The notes below the pieces were generated by a model. That model was not told the origin of the DNA and searched no databases. It saw nothing but the letters and a program-made list of their open reading frames with translations. Positions 37,049-46,970 of a stretch of DNA of 64,000 nt are shown here, piece by piece. This DNA is from Beverwykella pulmonaria (taxonomy: Eukaryota; Ascomycota; Dothideomycetes; Pleosporales; Melanommataceae), in NCBI GenBank assembly GCA_001599595.1, contig BCHH01000001.1, forward strand, positions 248,001-312,000, written 5' to 3'. A program made the position numbers and the translations under genes. Position 1 is the first letter of the stretch. Each line of letters opens with the position of its first letter.

Positions 37049-38319
37049 CGCTGGCTGCTCGAGAACAACTCCGTGAGGACTCCGATAACGATGGATCGGG
37101 ACGATTGGGGCACGCCGAACGAGGGAAAGGCGGCGACGCCTCGGCCCTGCAAATGGTGGAAGTAAGACTATGCGGGTTGTGGTTACTGGGGTGCAGCGAG
37201 GGTGTGCAGACGATGGCGTTGGTGTTGGTGAATGAATGTCTGTTTGGGAGGAGATCCAAGGTTCCCTCAGAGGTCGGCGCACGGGAGTTCGGCTAGACAA
37301 TCGGGCCCTTCCCTGTTGAGGTCCAGGCGTCACTTGTCAGGTAGCTCGCTTCTTCTCCGCAACCTAGGAGCCGTCCTGACTCCACGCCCAGATGCTCGAC
37401 AAGGGCACGGATACGCACGCCAGTGGAGCGCAGCGGTTGCAGAGCTTGGCCCTGTTCGCGTGCGTGCGACCAGCTTCCTTATCGGTGAAAGGATAGTGTT
37501 TCTTTTCGTCTTATACAGAGCGCAGATGCTATACCGCGTCCCTAATTGTGCTAGCCCCTTGGAACCCATCTGGTTTCCAAGGTTTGGAAAGCGTGACGCC
37601 CTGCATGCTCCCCGCTGCACGATTGGCTGCAGCCAGAGACACCGCGTTGGTATTCACTGCAAAGCTGTGTTGCAAGAACAATAGGGTTTGGCGGTAACAG
37701 AGAAAAAGAAAGAAATGGTTATGCCCTAGTAACGTAACTGCTCTTCAGCATGGTCTCCAGCAGCGGAATTAATCCACCAATGTGATCGAGGGCATTTGCT
37801 TCTATGTCCCTGAGCAAAGCGAAGTGATGCAGAGTTGAGGTGATGCAGAGTTGAGGTGATAAAGAGACGTAGTGATGCTGTAGCCATACTGTATATTGCC
37901 ACGTCTAAGAACTCGCAGGACGATAGGGAATATCCCGCCAGAGGCAAGATGATTGTAGTTTCGCCTTCAAGGCCCTACTTTACTAGCGAGCATACCTTTC
38001 ATTTTTATCTCCGTATCCTCAACCTTGGATAAAACATCGTACTAACAACCGAGAACTAGGCTCCGATCATGCACCCTAGAAGCATGATTTCCAAAGATAT
38101 TTATCACCGCAATATTTCCCTACACTTTTACCGGTTCACGTGAGAATATAAGAAGGTATCAAAGCCGAAGATAAAGCGAATGCCAAGGCGATCCAGACCC
38201 GCAATACACAGCTTTCGCCACCTCGTCATCGAACCTCACCTCACCTCGCCCAAGCTTTCTCACCTTCGGAGCATAGCTATCCATGCCCTGCTGCTCAATT
38301 GCAGCAAGAAAAGCTCGCA
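37049..38319. other. Intergenic between two divergent genes
   Basis: No supported gene. A 17-base phrase (GAGGTGATGCAGAGTT and neighbours) is repeated in tandem near 37821-37862. Promoters of both flanking genes should lie here. Confidence 0.4.
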
Positions 38320-39585
38320 ATGGTTCTCCAAGACTTGGGAGACACGCCCAAGTCTTCTGATGCCTTCGACGACAACCCATACCCCTCCGATTCAGATCCG
38401 TACTCCTCCTCGTCGTCGACTTATCGCTTCGATTCAAGCACATTAGCGCAGCCCATCCCTATATTAGGACCTCTCATCGGCTTTCCCGAAAGATTAATAC
38501 GCTTCAGGACAGAGTCAACGATCAAGTTCGCGGAAAAGAGAATCGGTCGAGCAGTAACGCAAGAGGAAGCACAAGCTCTCGCCAGCCACCTATACCAAAT
38601 GGAATCCACAAATTCTTATTTTACTGCTGTGGGGGTTGGTCTCGGGGCATGGAGATGCTACAATACTGCGGCGGTCAATCGGTACCCTATGTATCTTCCC
38701 AAGCCCGAGAAGATCAACCCCAACAAATTCTTGTTCGTCCGAGGTCCCCTTGCACAATATTCGCGCCATAGTTGGAGGGCAATGCTATACATGTTTGTAG
38801 CAGGAGAGATGGGGAAGCTGTGTGGTAGGATAGCCGCACAACCAGTTGCCGCCCGTGATACCGCAAACGACCCACGCATGGCAAAGTTCACCGAAGACTT
38901 GAAAAACGCCATCGCAACCGATGCACAAAGGGGATGGGATGCACAGAGAACACGCGCGGCAGAGGGAGAGGCAACGCGCCGCCATGACCGTGAACGCGAA
39001 CGTCGTCAACAGCAGCTCCCCAACCCCAACCCCAGCCAAGACCAGACAGGCCAGACAGAGTCGCCTTATACCCGAAATCCTTGGCCCCGTCAAGCCGCTC
39101 CAACTTCAAGTCAGGATGATATGTCGCCAACTGCAGGAGATGATTCTTGGTCGTCTACCTCTGATAGCAGCTCTAGCTTCTCCTCAGACGCAACAACAGA
39201 CACTACTCCAAAACAAGACCCATATCAGCGCCCGCAGAAGGCCAGTTCATGGAGTAGACAGCCCAACCCAACTGAGGACGACGATGCGTCACCCACAGGA
39301 GGTTTCTTCCAAGACGAGGTTCAGAGTCAATCCAAACCCGGTGAATCATCATGGGAGCGTCTGCGTCGTGGTGGGGGTCCCGTTCCTAGCCAGGTTCTCC
39401 CGCCGCGGCGACCTGACCCTCAGAGGAGAGTGCCGAGAGGTGATCCCATTTCAAGTGATAGCTTCCCGTTCGTAGATTCTGGTGAAGATCGAAGTGACGC
39501 CCAAGCCAAAGCACAGCAGGAGTTTGACGCTCGCTTGCAGCGCGAGAGGGAGGGAAAGGACTTCAATGACGAGAAGCGATGGTAG
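38320..39585 (+). CDS. Conserved-looking protein of unknown function with disordered C-terminal half
   Basis: Single exon, 421 residues from the ATG at 38320 (MVLQDLGDTPK); the upstream extension begins with TTG. Residues about 45-190 look folded: IPILGPLIGFPERLIRFRTE, EKRIGRAVTQEEAQALASHL, then two mildly hydrophobic segments (YFTAVGVGLGAWRCYN and HSWRAMLYMFVAGEMGKLCG) that could dip into a membrane. The rest is Gln/Ser/Arg/Asp-rich disorder ending in a charged helix (AKAQQEFDARLQREREGKDF). No signal peptide. I do not recognise a named family. Confidence 0.75.
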   Translation: MVLQDLGDTPKSSDAFDDNPYPSDSDPYSSSSSTYRFDSSTLAQPIPILGPLIGFPERLIRFRTESTIKFAEKRIGRAVTQEEAQALASHLYQMESTNSYFTAVGVGLGAWRCYNTAAVNRYPMYLPKPEKINPNKFLFVRGPLAQYSRHSWRAMLYMFVAGEMGKLCGRIAAQPVAARDTANDPRMAKFTEDLKNAIATDAQRGWDAQRTRAAEGEATRRHDRERERRQQQLPNPNPSQDQTGQTESPYTRNPWPRQAAPTSSQDDMSPTAGDDSWSSTSDSSSSFSSDATTDTTPKQDPYQRPQKASSWSRQPNPTEDDDASPTGGFFQDEVQSQSKPGESSWERLRRGGGPVPSQVLPPRRPDPQRRVPRGDPISSDSFPFVDSGEDRSDAQAKAQQEFDARLQREREGKDFNDEKRW

Positions 39586-39710
39586 TGTCCTAGGGATTTA
39601 AAAAAAAAGTTCCTAGCAATCAGACATAACTCAAACCGTCGAAACTACTTGTAGGGCATTGTCCAGGCATTGTAATAATACCAAATTTTTGTACCGTATC
39701 GTGAGGATGG

Positions 39711-39899
39711 CTGAATGGATGAATTGCATTGGTCGATGGGAGTCGAGGTCGAGGTTAATAAGCGGATTCACCCAGGTGCGCTTTCGCATTTTTCCTTAGC
39801 AACAATAGCCTATTGTCGCCTTGCATGTATACGTTATTCTCGCGCGTCTTCTTCCTTCCATCTCTGAACTTGACCACCACTCTCAACCTCCCCGACTCA
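39711..39899. repeat. 189-bp direct repeat, copy 1
   Basis: Begins CTGAATGGATGAATTGCATT and ends CTCCCCGACTCA. The second copy is at 44205-44393, same orientation, with roughly a dozen differences; several are T here against C there. Flanks differ outside the unit. It lacks TG..CA ends of an LTR. Confidence 0.85.
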
Positions 39900-40076
39900 A
39901 TACCAGTACTAGAGGTACAACGGTGATAGCCGTAAATCTGTTAGACCGCCGTCGACGACATCTCATCAATGAACCTCTCACCCGTATCAAGGAGGCAATC
40001 AAACGACGCTCAGGCATGAGATTGGTCAGAAGCTCACGCTTCATCCATTTACTATATCTCTCAAGCGCGTGACCTG

Positions 40077-40262
40077 ATGGCGGAACAAGAGCGTCATTTG
40101 CGCGAGCTGAGTGGACACAAGCGTCCTAGTATCCCTGTGATGGCTCATCATTTGGCGTCAAAGCAGGTGGCTTATCCGTGCCAGCATGTCCAGGCGCTCG
40201 ATTCGACCGAAGACTCAATGATAAGTCGTAGGGGTGATGCACCAATCCGCGTGGAACAATGA
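40077..40262 (+). other. Short open frame in the repeat-flanked segment
   Basis: A 61-codon frame follows repeat copy 1 (start MAEQERHLRELSGHKRPS). The codons look ordinary and there is no recognisable domain. It may be a fragment of a lost gene. The stretch from 39586 to 40666 otherwise shows nothing supported. Confidence 0.2.
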
Positions 40263-40666
40263 GTTCATGCCTAGTGAACATGACCAGGTAGCTCGACATT
40301 CATGCGAGCATGTTGTGGTGGAGGCTACATTGGCAGCCAACTCTTCCGCGTCGCCTTCAATAGGTTGGATGGCAGCGATGACATAGCGGCTGAACCACCT
40401 GCCGACGACTTTGCAGATCAGGTGCTAGAGTTGGTTAGCTGAGGTTCACTTCTATTTGTTGGAGCACAGGCAATGTCCCAACAGTGCTGTCGCCGATGGA
40501 GCAAAGTGAAAGTTGCTTGGGCCCCAAGACGAGTGAAAATACTTGGCACTCAATTATAGCACACTGACAAGATCAAGAATACTGGGTAAGGGCAGTATAA
40601 GGGTTGTTAAACATATCTGCATGGGGTTGGACTTTCGTTCGTATGTTACAAATTTTGCTGAGAATA

Positions 40667-41721
40667 TCAGTTCGAATCCTGTCCTGCTTCCGGCGTGTTC
40701 TGTTCTGCCTCTGACGTCTCCTGTTCTGCTTCCAGCTTCTCCAGAAACATTGATATAGTCCAATCAAAGACGTTGTCATACTGGAAGTGCTGGCGGTAGA
40801 ACAACCCGCGGAACAGGCGTCGTAAACATCTATAGTCGAGTTTATGGTCCGAGCGGATGAGCTCAAAGTACTTCTTGAACTCAACAGGAATACCGTTGAA
40901 GAGACTGTGCTTCTCGGCTTGCCGCTTCTATGCTTGCCATTTTCCTGCTTGCTGCTTCTTCTTAAGGATCATCTTCTCTTTTCCTTTAGAGTTACCCTTT
41001 ATGCCCTGCCAGGGAAGCGAGCCCTTAAGGAAGTATAAGAGAACGTATCCAAGAGATTCCATGTCATCGCGAGGGGATTGTTCTGCAATGGCGCATTAGA
41101 AAGGCCGTCTATAGAATGTGCTGCACTCACCTTTTCCCAGATGTGCGTTGATGCTGGCATATCGCAGCGTGCCGACCACGGAGTAGGAGTGCCTGTCCGG
41201 ATCTTCAATCTCTTTAGCCAGGCCAATATCTGTCATATAGACAGTATTGCCTTGCGTGCCGACCCCCATGAGCAGATTGTCCGGCTTGACATCTCTGTGA
41301 ATGAACCCCTTTGAATGAATATACTGGAAGCGAGAGATGAGCTGGTCTGCAAGCAACAGCACAGTCTTAAGTGAGAATTTACGGCTGCAATAGTTGAAAA
41401 GATTCTCCAGGCTTGGTCCTAGGAGCTCAAATGCCATTACCCTGAACTCGCATTCGGAACCATTCCAGTAGACTCGAGGAATGCCATTGCCGCCATCAAG
41501 TTTTTTGTAGATTTCGACCTCGTTTTCGAGTTGTGAAGGACTAACTTGGTTGTACTCAAGTTTGAGAGCCACCGGTTTACCGGTTTCGAGGTGGTGGCCT
41601 GTCTTATTAGTCGTGGTCGTACATGTGATAACAGACGCTTGCCTTGGTACACTTCGCCATACGAGCCACGGCCTAGTCGAAGGTCTAGCTGATATTTGTT
41701 TCGCACGGTAAGAGGCTTCAT
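40667..41721 (-). pseudogene. Casein-kinase-1-like protein kinase, interrupted by one in-frame TAG
   Basis: Exons 41721-41643, 41598-41131 and 41082 downward. The CK1 pattern is clear: glycine loop [20 protein letters not shown] (Lys), [31 protein letters not shown] (catalytic loop intact), TDIGLAKE (DFG changed to DIG), [16 protein letters not shown], then RRDD-like [32 protein letters not shown] at 40930-40928 stops it at 233 residues. The same frame stays open for 86 more codons to TGA at 40669-40667 and still looks like the CK1 C-lobe (EFKKYFELIRSDHKLDY). TAG for CAG is a C-to-T change in CpA. The first intron is GC..AG (donor GGCAAGC at 41642). Either a recent pseudogene, a truncated active kinase, or a sequence error. 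Confidence 0.85.
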
Positions 41722-41844
41722 GGCGATGAAGACGGGGAGCGCATGTCGAATGCATTCCGCAAGCTTGCGATCGTGGTGCGCCAATCAATGCGCAACTGCG
41801 GGCACCCCGTGAGTCATTGCCAGTTCCCCATCCTTTGCAATTCC

Positions 41845-43430
41845 ATGGCGCGTAAAAAAACTCCCAATGTCGATATCTATGCAACCCCCTCCACCCGTTC
41901 AGGACCAGTGATGCCTCTAAAACAAGAGCTGAGTTCTCAAAGTCGAAAAAGAAAACGACGAGTCAAACCAGCGCCAACGGTAGAGCCAAAATCGCAACCA
42001 CAACCTCCTGCCAAACGCCAAAAGCGGCCATGTCCATCGCGGAGCAAAACCCCTCCAGAGTTCTGGGACGAGCTTTCCCAGGTGCCGCTCTGTCATCATG
42101 CGCTTCAAGAATTCAATAGACGGGCAGTTCAGCCCATTGCCCCCAAACCACGTCCAGAGCGCGACGTTAAGGACAATCTAGTCCAGCAGCTCAAGCGCTT
42201 TGCTCAGCGTGGTGGCCCAGACCTTCGCCGCATTCAAGGAGTTAGCTCTGTCCATGCCGCAGAGAAGTATGCTGACTTTCACAGTATTCAGAACAGGAAC
42301 TACAAGTCAAAGTGAGCTCTAACCGTGCTCAAACCAAACGATCCAGCGTTCTCGACTCAAACACAAAGCCGAGTACCTTCTCTTTCAAAGATGCCGCCTT
42401 CGAGCAGGAACTTATCGACAATGGAATATATCCCCCGGGATATAATGATATCGAGCCAGGCAACTTGGAGGACATATCAGAGAGACTAGGACAGCCTCGT
42501 GCGTCTTTATCGCCTTCAAAATTTTCTCGCGAGGATTTCTTGCATTTCAAACGGAGGAATGACGAAGCCACGAGTGAAGCGGAAGTCATGAGCCAAGTAT
42601 TCCCAATGATCATAGGCAGAACCAATATCCCATCGGGCTATGATCAGGTGTTCAACAACCTTACGCCACTTGGCAAGCATATCTCGAATGCACGACCAGA
42701 CTACTTCAATGGCTCTCGCCCCGCAGAGATTCGTCCGCAAGTGCGTGATGACCTCAAGCAGTACATCATACCTTCGAACCAATTCCACCGGCACGCTCTC
42801 CCGAACTTTTTCACTGAAGCGAAAGGCCCGGACGGAAACGCGTTGGAAGCCAAGCGCCAGATTACGCAGGATCTTGCGGTTGGCGCCCGAGGAATGCTCA
42901 TGATGCAGTCGTATAGGCTGGACGAGTCTGTATTTGATGACAAGGCCCACACATTCGGATCAACCTACCACAGCGGTTACTTGCAGTTGTACGCGATGCA
43001 TCCAACTAAACCAGAAGATGCAGAGGGGAAGGCCGAGTACCATACAACTAAGATTAGAGGTTTTGATTTGACTGACAATTTGGACACTCATCGCCAAGGC
43101 ATTGGGGCATACCGCAACCTGCAAGATTTAGCGAAAGAAAGAAGAGACGAATTCATTGCGTGTGCCAATGATAGAGCGAATGACGATGATGAGCCCAAGG
43201 TCGCTTCAGCCGACACTTCCTTGACCTCATTCATCTCAACCAACCAGACCACGCAAAATGAGCTTTTTACCGGTGATTCTCAACATGACGAATCAGATTC
43301 AACATCCGTAGACGAGCTGGCAGTGCCAGCACTGCCGAAAAAACGCACCAAGGCGCGCCGGCTTGGCCGTAGGAAGCAGAAGAGTAATATCAAGCTCAGC
43401 GACATCCTCGTTGACGAGGACGATGAATAG
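41845..43430 (+). CDS. Nuclear-type protein with E-x-K motif, DUF7924-like (possible PD-(D/E)xK fold)
   Basis: Two segments, 41845-42311 and 42347-43430, join in phase through a very short 35-base GT..AG interval containing CTAAC; alternatively this is a frameshift. About 516 residues. The N-terminal third is basic with nuclear-localisation-like runs ([18 protein letters not shown]). The central core reads [33 protein letters not shown], then [33 protein letters not shown] and [17 protein letters not shown], which matches my memory of the large fungal family DUF7924. Glu-Ala-Lys followed by a Gln-containing helix recalls restriction-endonuclease-like folds (inference). The C-terminal tail is acidic then strongly basic ([15 protein letters not shown]). 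An upstream in-frame ATG at 41743 is possible. The start lies head-to-head with the kinase gene. Confidence 0.75.
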
Positions 43431-43648
43431 CTGTGCGAGCATACGCTCATTCATTCATAATCGAGCCAGCTTATCATTCAATCAAAAGGTCACAGCCAGC
43501 AGAGCACGGTTGGTGCCAAGGACACCATCCCTGCCACCTCTCTCTCTTTCATCGACCGAAGCATGTCAAAGGAGCACAAAAGGGGTCGCTGAAGGGGAAA
43601 GAGCACAGTTGGCATCGGAAATGTGATATGGGATACTTCATTCAGGCA

Positions 43649-44019
43649 TTACTCAATGTATACCGTACTCTGTAACGCTGCAAGTGCTCTAACAAGTTTG
43701 GATAATGTCTCCACATAGCTGTTGATCTTAACTAGAGCAAGATCGGTGATGTCTTCGCTTAGCATCAGGGATGTCTTTCGTATGGGTTGGCGAATTCCTC
43801 CTTTGATATGTACCTCTTCTCGTTCCAGCTTCGACCAAGTCTGCTCGGCTTCGTTCCCGTGGTTATCGATCCGTTTCCTCTTTTTGCCTTAACTGAGGAT
43901 CAGTAAACTCGATAACGATTGGAACTTGCGTTTACCTCGATAACGAGATCTTTGAGCTTGTACGTTCTTCAGATCTTCTTCAGTATCATCAACGGATGTC
44001 GCGTCCTGCTGCTGCAGGT
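43649..44019 (-). CDS. Possible two-exon ORF or gene remnant, unknown
   Basis: Reading minus strand, a frame near 44019-43936 (containing QQQDATSVDDTEEDLKNVQ) can be spliced at a GTAAAC donor (43935) to the acceptor AAG at 43890-43888 and continue KKRKRIDNHGNEAEQTWSKL... to TAA at 43649. The joined reading is basic then helical, ending LVRALAALQSTVYIE. No start codon is evident, so it may be the 3' part of a broken gene. Not recognised. Confidence 0.3.
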
Positions 44020-44204
44020 GAACCGATAAGCCTCCACATTACGCAGCGACCGTAGGCGGTGATGGAGATCCCTGAGTAGGACTTCATGAGTCAAACCGCT
44101 TCCTGCTATGCCGAGTGGCTTTGCCAGCAGCCTCGCGCATGAATGAGTAGTGTTCAAACATTGTTACTCATTGTTTGCTGACGTGTCACGATCAATTGAG
44201 TATG

Positions 44205-44393
44205 CTGAATGGATGAATTGCATTGGTCGATGGGAGTCGAGGTCGAGGTTCACAAGCGGATTCACCCAAGTGCGCTTTCGCAATTTTTCCTTAGCAACAA
44301 TAGCCATTTTTGCCTTGCATGTACACGTTCTTCTCGCGCGCCTCCTTCCTTCCATCTCCGAAATTGACCACCACTCTCAACCTCCTCGACTCA
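44205..44393. repeat. 189-bp direct repeat, copy 2
   Basis: Same orientation as copy 1 (39711-39899), 4,494 bases away start to start. The intervening block contains the kinase and DUF7924-like genes. Confidence 0.85.
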
Positions 44394-44449
44394 CCTCCCC
44401 CCTCAACGTTTGGACTTTGGATATCTTACACACACCTCCATTTACCTCC

Positions 44450-45247
44450 ACAAGGTGTTGCTGGAAGAATCCTATCACCGAGGAGGGCCCCAATGATGAC
44501 TCGATACTCTACTACAACTGTGGTGCCATTTTGAAGGAGCGCGAATACGTTGGCGTGAGCCTACACGTGAGTGAGTAAACCATTTCTCCATTTCACCAAG
44601 GCAACAACGGCAAGCACATCCCCCTTCGCGCCTCTTGGGTACCTTTACTGTCCGTCAAAAGCCACAGTCACTCGCAATCCTCAGAACCACTCATTCATAT
44701 CGAGCAAGCTAGTGCCACGGCGGGCAGTTCTGATATCGACCCCAACTCTGCCCTCACCTTCGACCTCGTCTCCAACTCCACCCAGGACAACTTGCACACC
44801 ACCATTTTCAAACGCCGCGCGAGCACCAACCTCGGTGGTCCTGAAAGTTCCTCTACCAACCGTGTTCGCTTCACCTCCCCAGCCATCACTGCTGGCAAAA
44901 CTTCTGATTACACTAAATTCGCAGCCTCTTTGACCTCAAATTTCCTCCTTGCGTGCCTACATTACTCTCTGGATCGCCCGTTAACTTTTGATACAGCCAC
45001 GCTCCAGTGTCCTCCCTTCCTCCTCCTCCTCCTCCTCCTCCTCCTCTTCTTCTTCTTCTTCTTCTTCTTCTTCTTCTCCCCTCACAGCACTTTTCCATTT
45101 CCTTCTTCTGCTTCCACCTACATATCCGCTGCACTTTTCGCTTTCTTTGCCCTGATCCAGACGCACATCACACTCCATAACGAACTCCCTATCCACCAAA
45201 CACTCCACGAATTGTTACCCCCAAGCGGCATAAAACATGTAGCTTAA
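44450..45247 (+). other. Possible gene remnant with Leu/Phe microsatellite
   Basis: Frames before and after a candidate intron look coding: GPNDDSILYYNCGAILKERE before about 44560, and a frame containing LIHIEQASATAGSSDIDPN then TIFKRRASTNLGGPESSS further on. The second frame runs through a CTC/TTC microsatellite that would encode runs of Leu then Phe, ending TAA at 45245-45247. No ATG with a good start context is evident. I treat it as a fragment of an unknown gene, or chance. Confidence 0.25.
45018..45077. repeat. CTC/TTC microsatellite
   Basis: About 10 CTC units run directly into about 10 TTC units, a compound trinucleotide repeat. Confidence 0.95.
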
Positions 45248-45978
45248 GTTAAATTCAATATTTCGCACTAGTTATCTAAATCGTATTGATGTCTAGTTCC
45301 ATGGAGGTGCAGTTTCGCAAAGTGTTGTATTATCCGAGTTACACAAATCGTACATAGCTATCAACCGTCACAACAGGCATCTAATGTTCCCGAAAAGAAG
45401 ACTCCAATTCGCACGGCACTTCTAGTATGAATCAAATGACCACACCAACCGGTATGAATGTCCTGCTGTCCGATAGAGTTATGCTTGTCCCCATGTATCC
45501 ATCCACGCAGGACGAGTATCTTTTAGAACCTAACCCTATCTTTATCATCTCCACGCAATATGCCGCGTTGAATTTTCGCGTAACGTCCCTCTTCACACAT
45601 ATATGGATCTATGTAATCGGGCTTTTCGTCGATTTTGTTTTCCGATAGTGCTATGAATAAACGGGATCAGCCTGCATCAACGTAGGGAACGCCATGAGAT
45701 CCCAGTCTCGGCGAATTCGGATTGCCATAGGGGGTTTTTGAAATTGGGGGTGGTGGGGGTTTGTATGATTGTGCCCATGGTACGTGTCGGGCGATGTTCT
45801 GGGTGGATATTTCGATTGGAATGAATGGGATGCTGGGTTTACGATGCGATGGGTCTGCGGTAGAGGAATTAAAGGTAGGGTATGCTTGATCTGGTTGTGT
45901 CAGTAAAGGTTGGGTATGGCCTTATTGGGTGTGGGGAGTTGTTGGTAGGAAGTTGGAGTTGAGGGAAATATCTATGGG
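45248..45978. other. Non-coding stretch downstream of repeat-protein gene
   Basis: No supported gene. A 73-codon frame (45427-45648, +) has no features. Confidence 0.4.
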
Positions 45979-46870
45979 CTAGTGGGGTTGGAGAGATTTG
46001 AAGTTACTTTGAAACATACTTTGTGGGTCCCTGAAGGAAGAAATATGTTCAGCTGGTGTGTATTCGTGGAGTGGTGCAGAATCCGCTTGAAGTGAGACAT
46101 GTGGACTTGTGTTGGTTGACATAAAGCCGGCTGGTTGGTGTTGTTGAAGTGATATGGAGTTTTCCGAGAGTATGGCATGGGGGCTAGTATTGGTCGACAT
46201 GAACCCAGCTAGTTGGTGCTGTTGGAGAGGTACTGAATCCACCTGGAACGAAACATGTGAACTTGTATTGGTCGACACGAAGCCGGCTGGCTGGTATTGT
46301 TGGATTGGTACCGAATTCTTTGGGATTACCGCATATGGGCTTGTATTGGTCGACACGAAGCCGGCTGGCTGGTGTTGTTGAAGTGATACATAGTTCCCTG
46401 AGAGTATTTCATATGGGCTTGTGTTAGTTGGCATAAACCCAGCGGGTTGGTAATGTTCAAGGGATGAAGAGCGCCCTTGAAGCACGCTTTGTGGGCTTGT
46501 GTTACTGGACATGAAACCAGCGAGCTTGAGTGGATATTAGGAATAATTGTTCCATGACCCACGTAGTTGGTCAGACCTTGCTGGCATGGTCGATGGCATA
46601 GCGCCCATGGCAGTCGACTGTCTTTGATTAAACTGTACATAGTCCGGGATCCTGAAATATCCTGGAATATCATAGGGTCCTAGGGATTGAGCGTACTGGC
46701 CCGAGTTAAGCGAAGGCGAGGCTTGCGGGTTGGATACAGGTGGACCAGAGAATGCTTCTTTTGCGCCATCCGGATCTGCACTTGTCAGCCTTGACTGTCG
46801 GGTAGGGCCACGAACGGTAGCGCTAGATCCCGCGCGAGGTGTCATCTGTGAATCGGTGCTCGCTCGTGGC
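45979..46870 (-). pseudogene. 3' part of an unknown gene with seven 26-residue repeats, split by hAT insertion and by a TAA
   Basis: This is the downstream half of a minus-strand gene whose upstream half lies at 50361-49908 beyond the hAT element. From the insertion point the frame runs through TDSQMTPRAGSSATVRG, stays open to an in-frame TAA at 46539-46537, and continues open to TAG at 45979. The part after the TAA consists of about seven 26-residue repeats with consensus AGFMSTNTSPHAILSENSVS then LQQHQP, rich in Ser, Thr and Gln. No phase-0 donor could splice out the TAA. TAA for CAA would be a C-to-T change in CpA. The function is unknown; the repeats suggest a disordered or adhesive segment. 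Confidence 0.75.
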
Positions 46871-46880
46871 CAGACTTGGC

Positions 46881-46970
46881 AACAAACAAGCTCAACAAGC
46901 TAGCTTGATTGGCTTGATTGTTACTAACAAACAAGCTCAACAAGCTAGCTTGATTGGCTTGATTGTTACT
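46881..46970. repeat. 45-bp exact tandem duplication in hAT left end
   Basis: A 45-base unit starting AACAAACAAGCTCAACAAGC is present twice without mismatch (46881-46925, 46926-46970) and a third partial unit follows. Such subterminal arrays are transposase-binding sites in hAT elements; that role here is inferred. Confidence 0.9.

Noticed and set aside
39711..44393. 189-bp repeats as LTRs of a retrotransposon
   Set aside because: No TG..CA ends, no primer-binding site or polypurine tract, and no reverse transcriptase, gag or integrase between them.
45979..46525. CRISPR-like array from the regular 78-base repeats
   Set aside because: Repeats are contiguous, protein-coding and diverged, with no spacers; the genome is fungal.
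46326..46673. 115-codon minus-strand frame over the 26-residue repeat array
   Set aside because: It is a shifted reading of the array; the in-phase repeat frame is longer, more regular and continuous with the upstream half.
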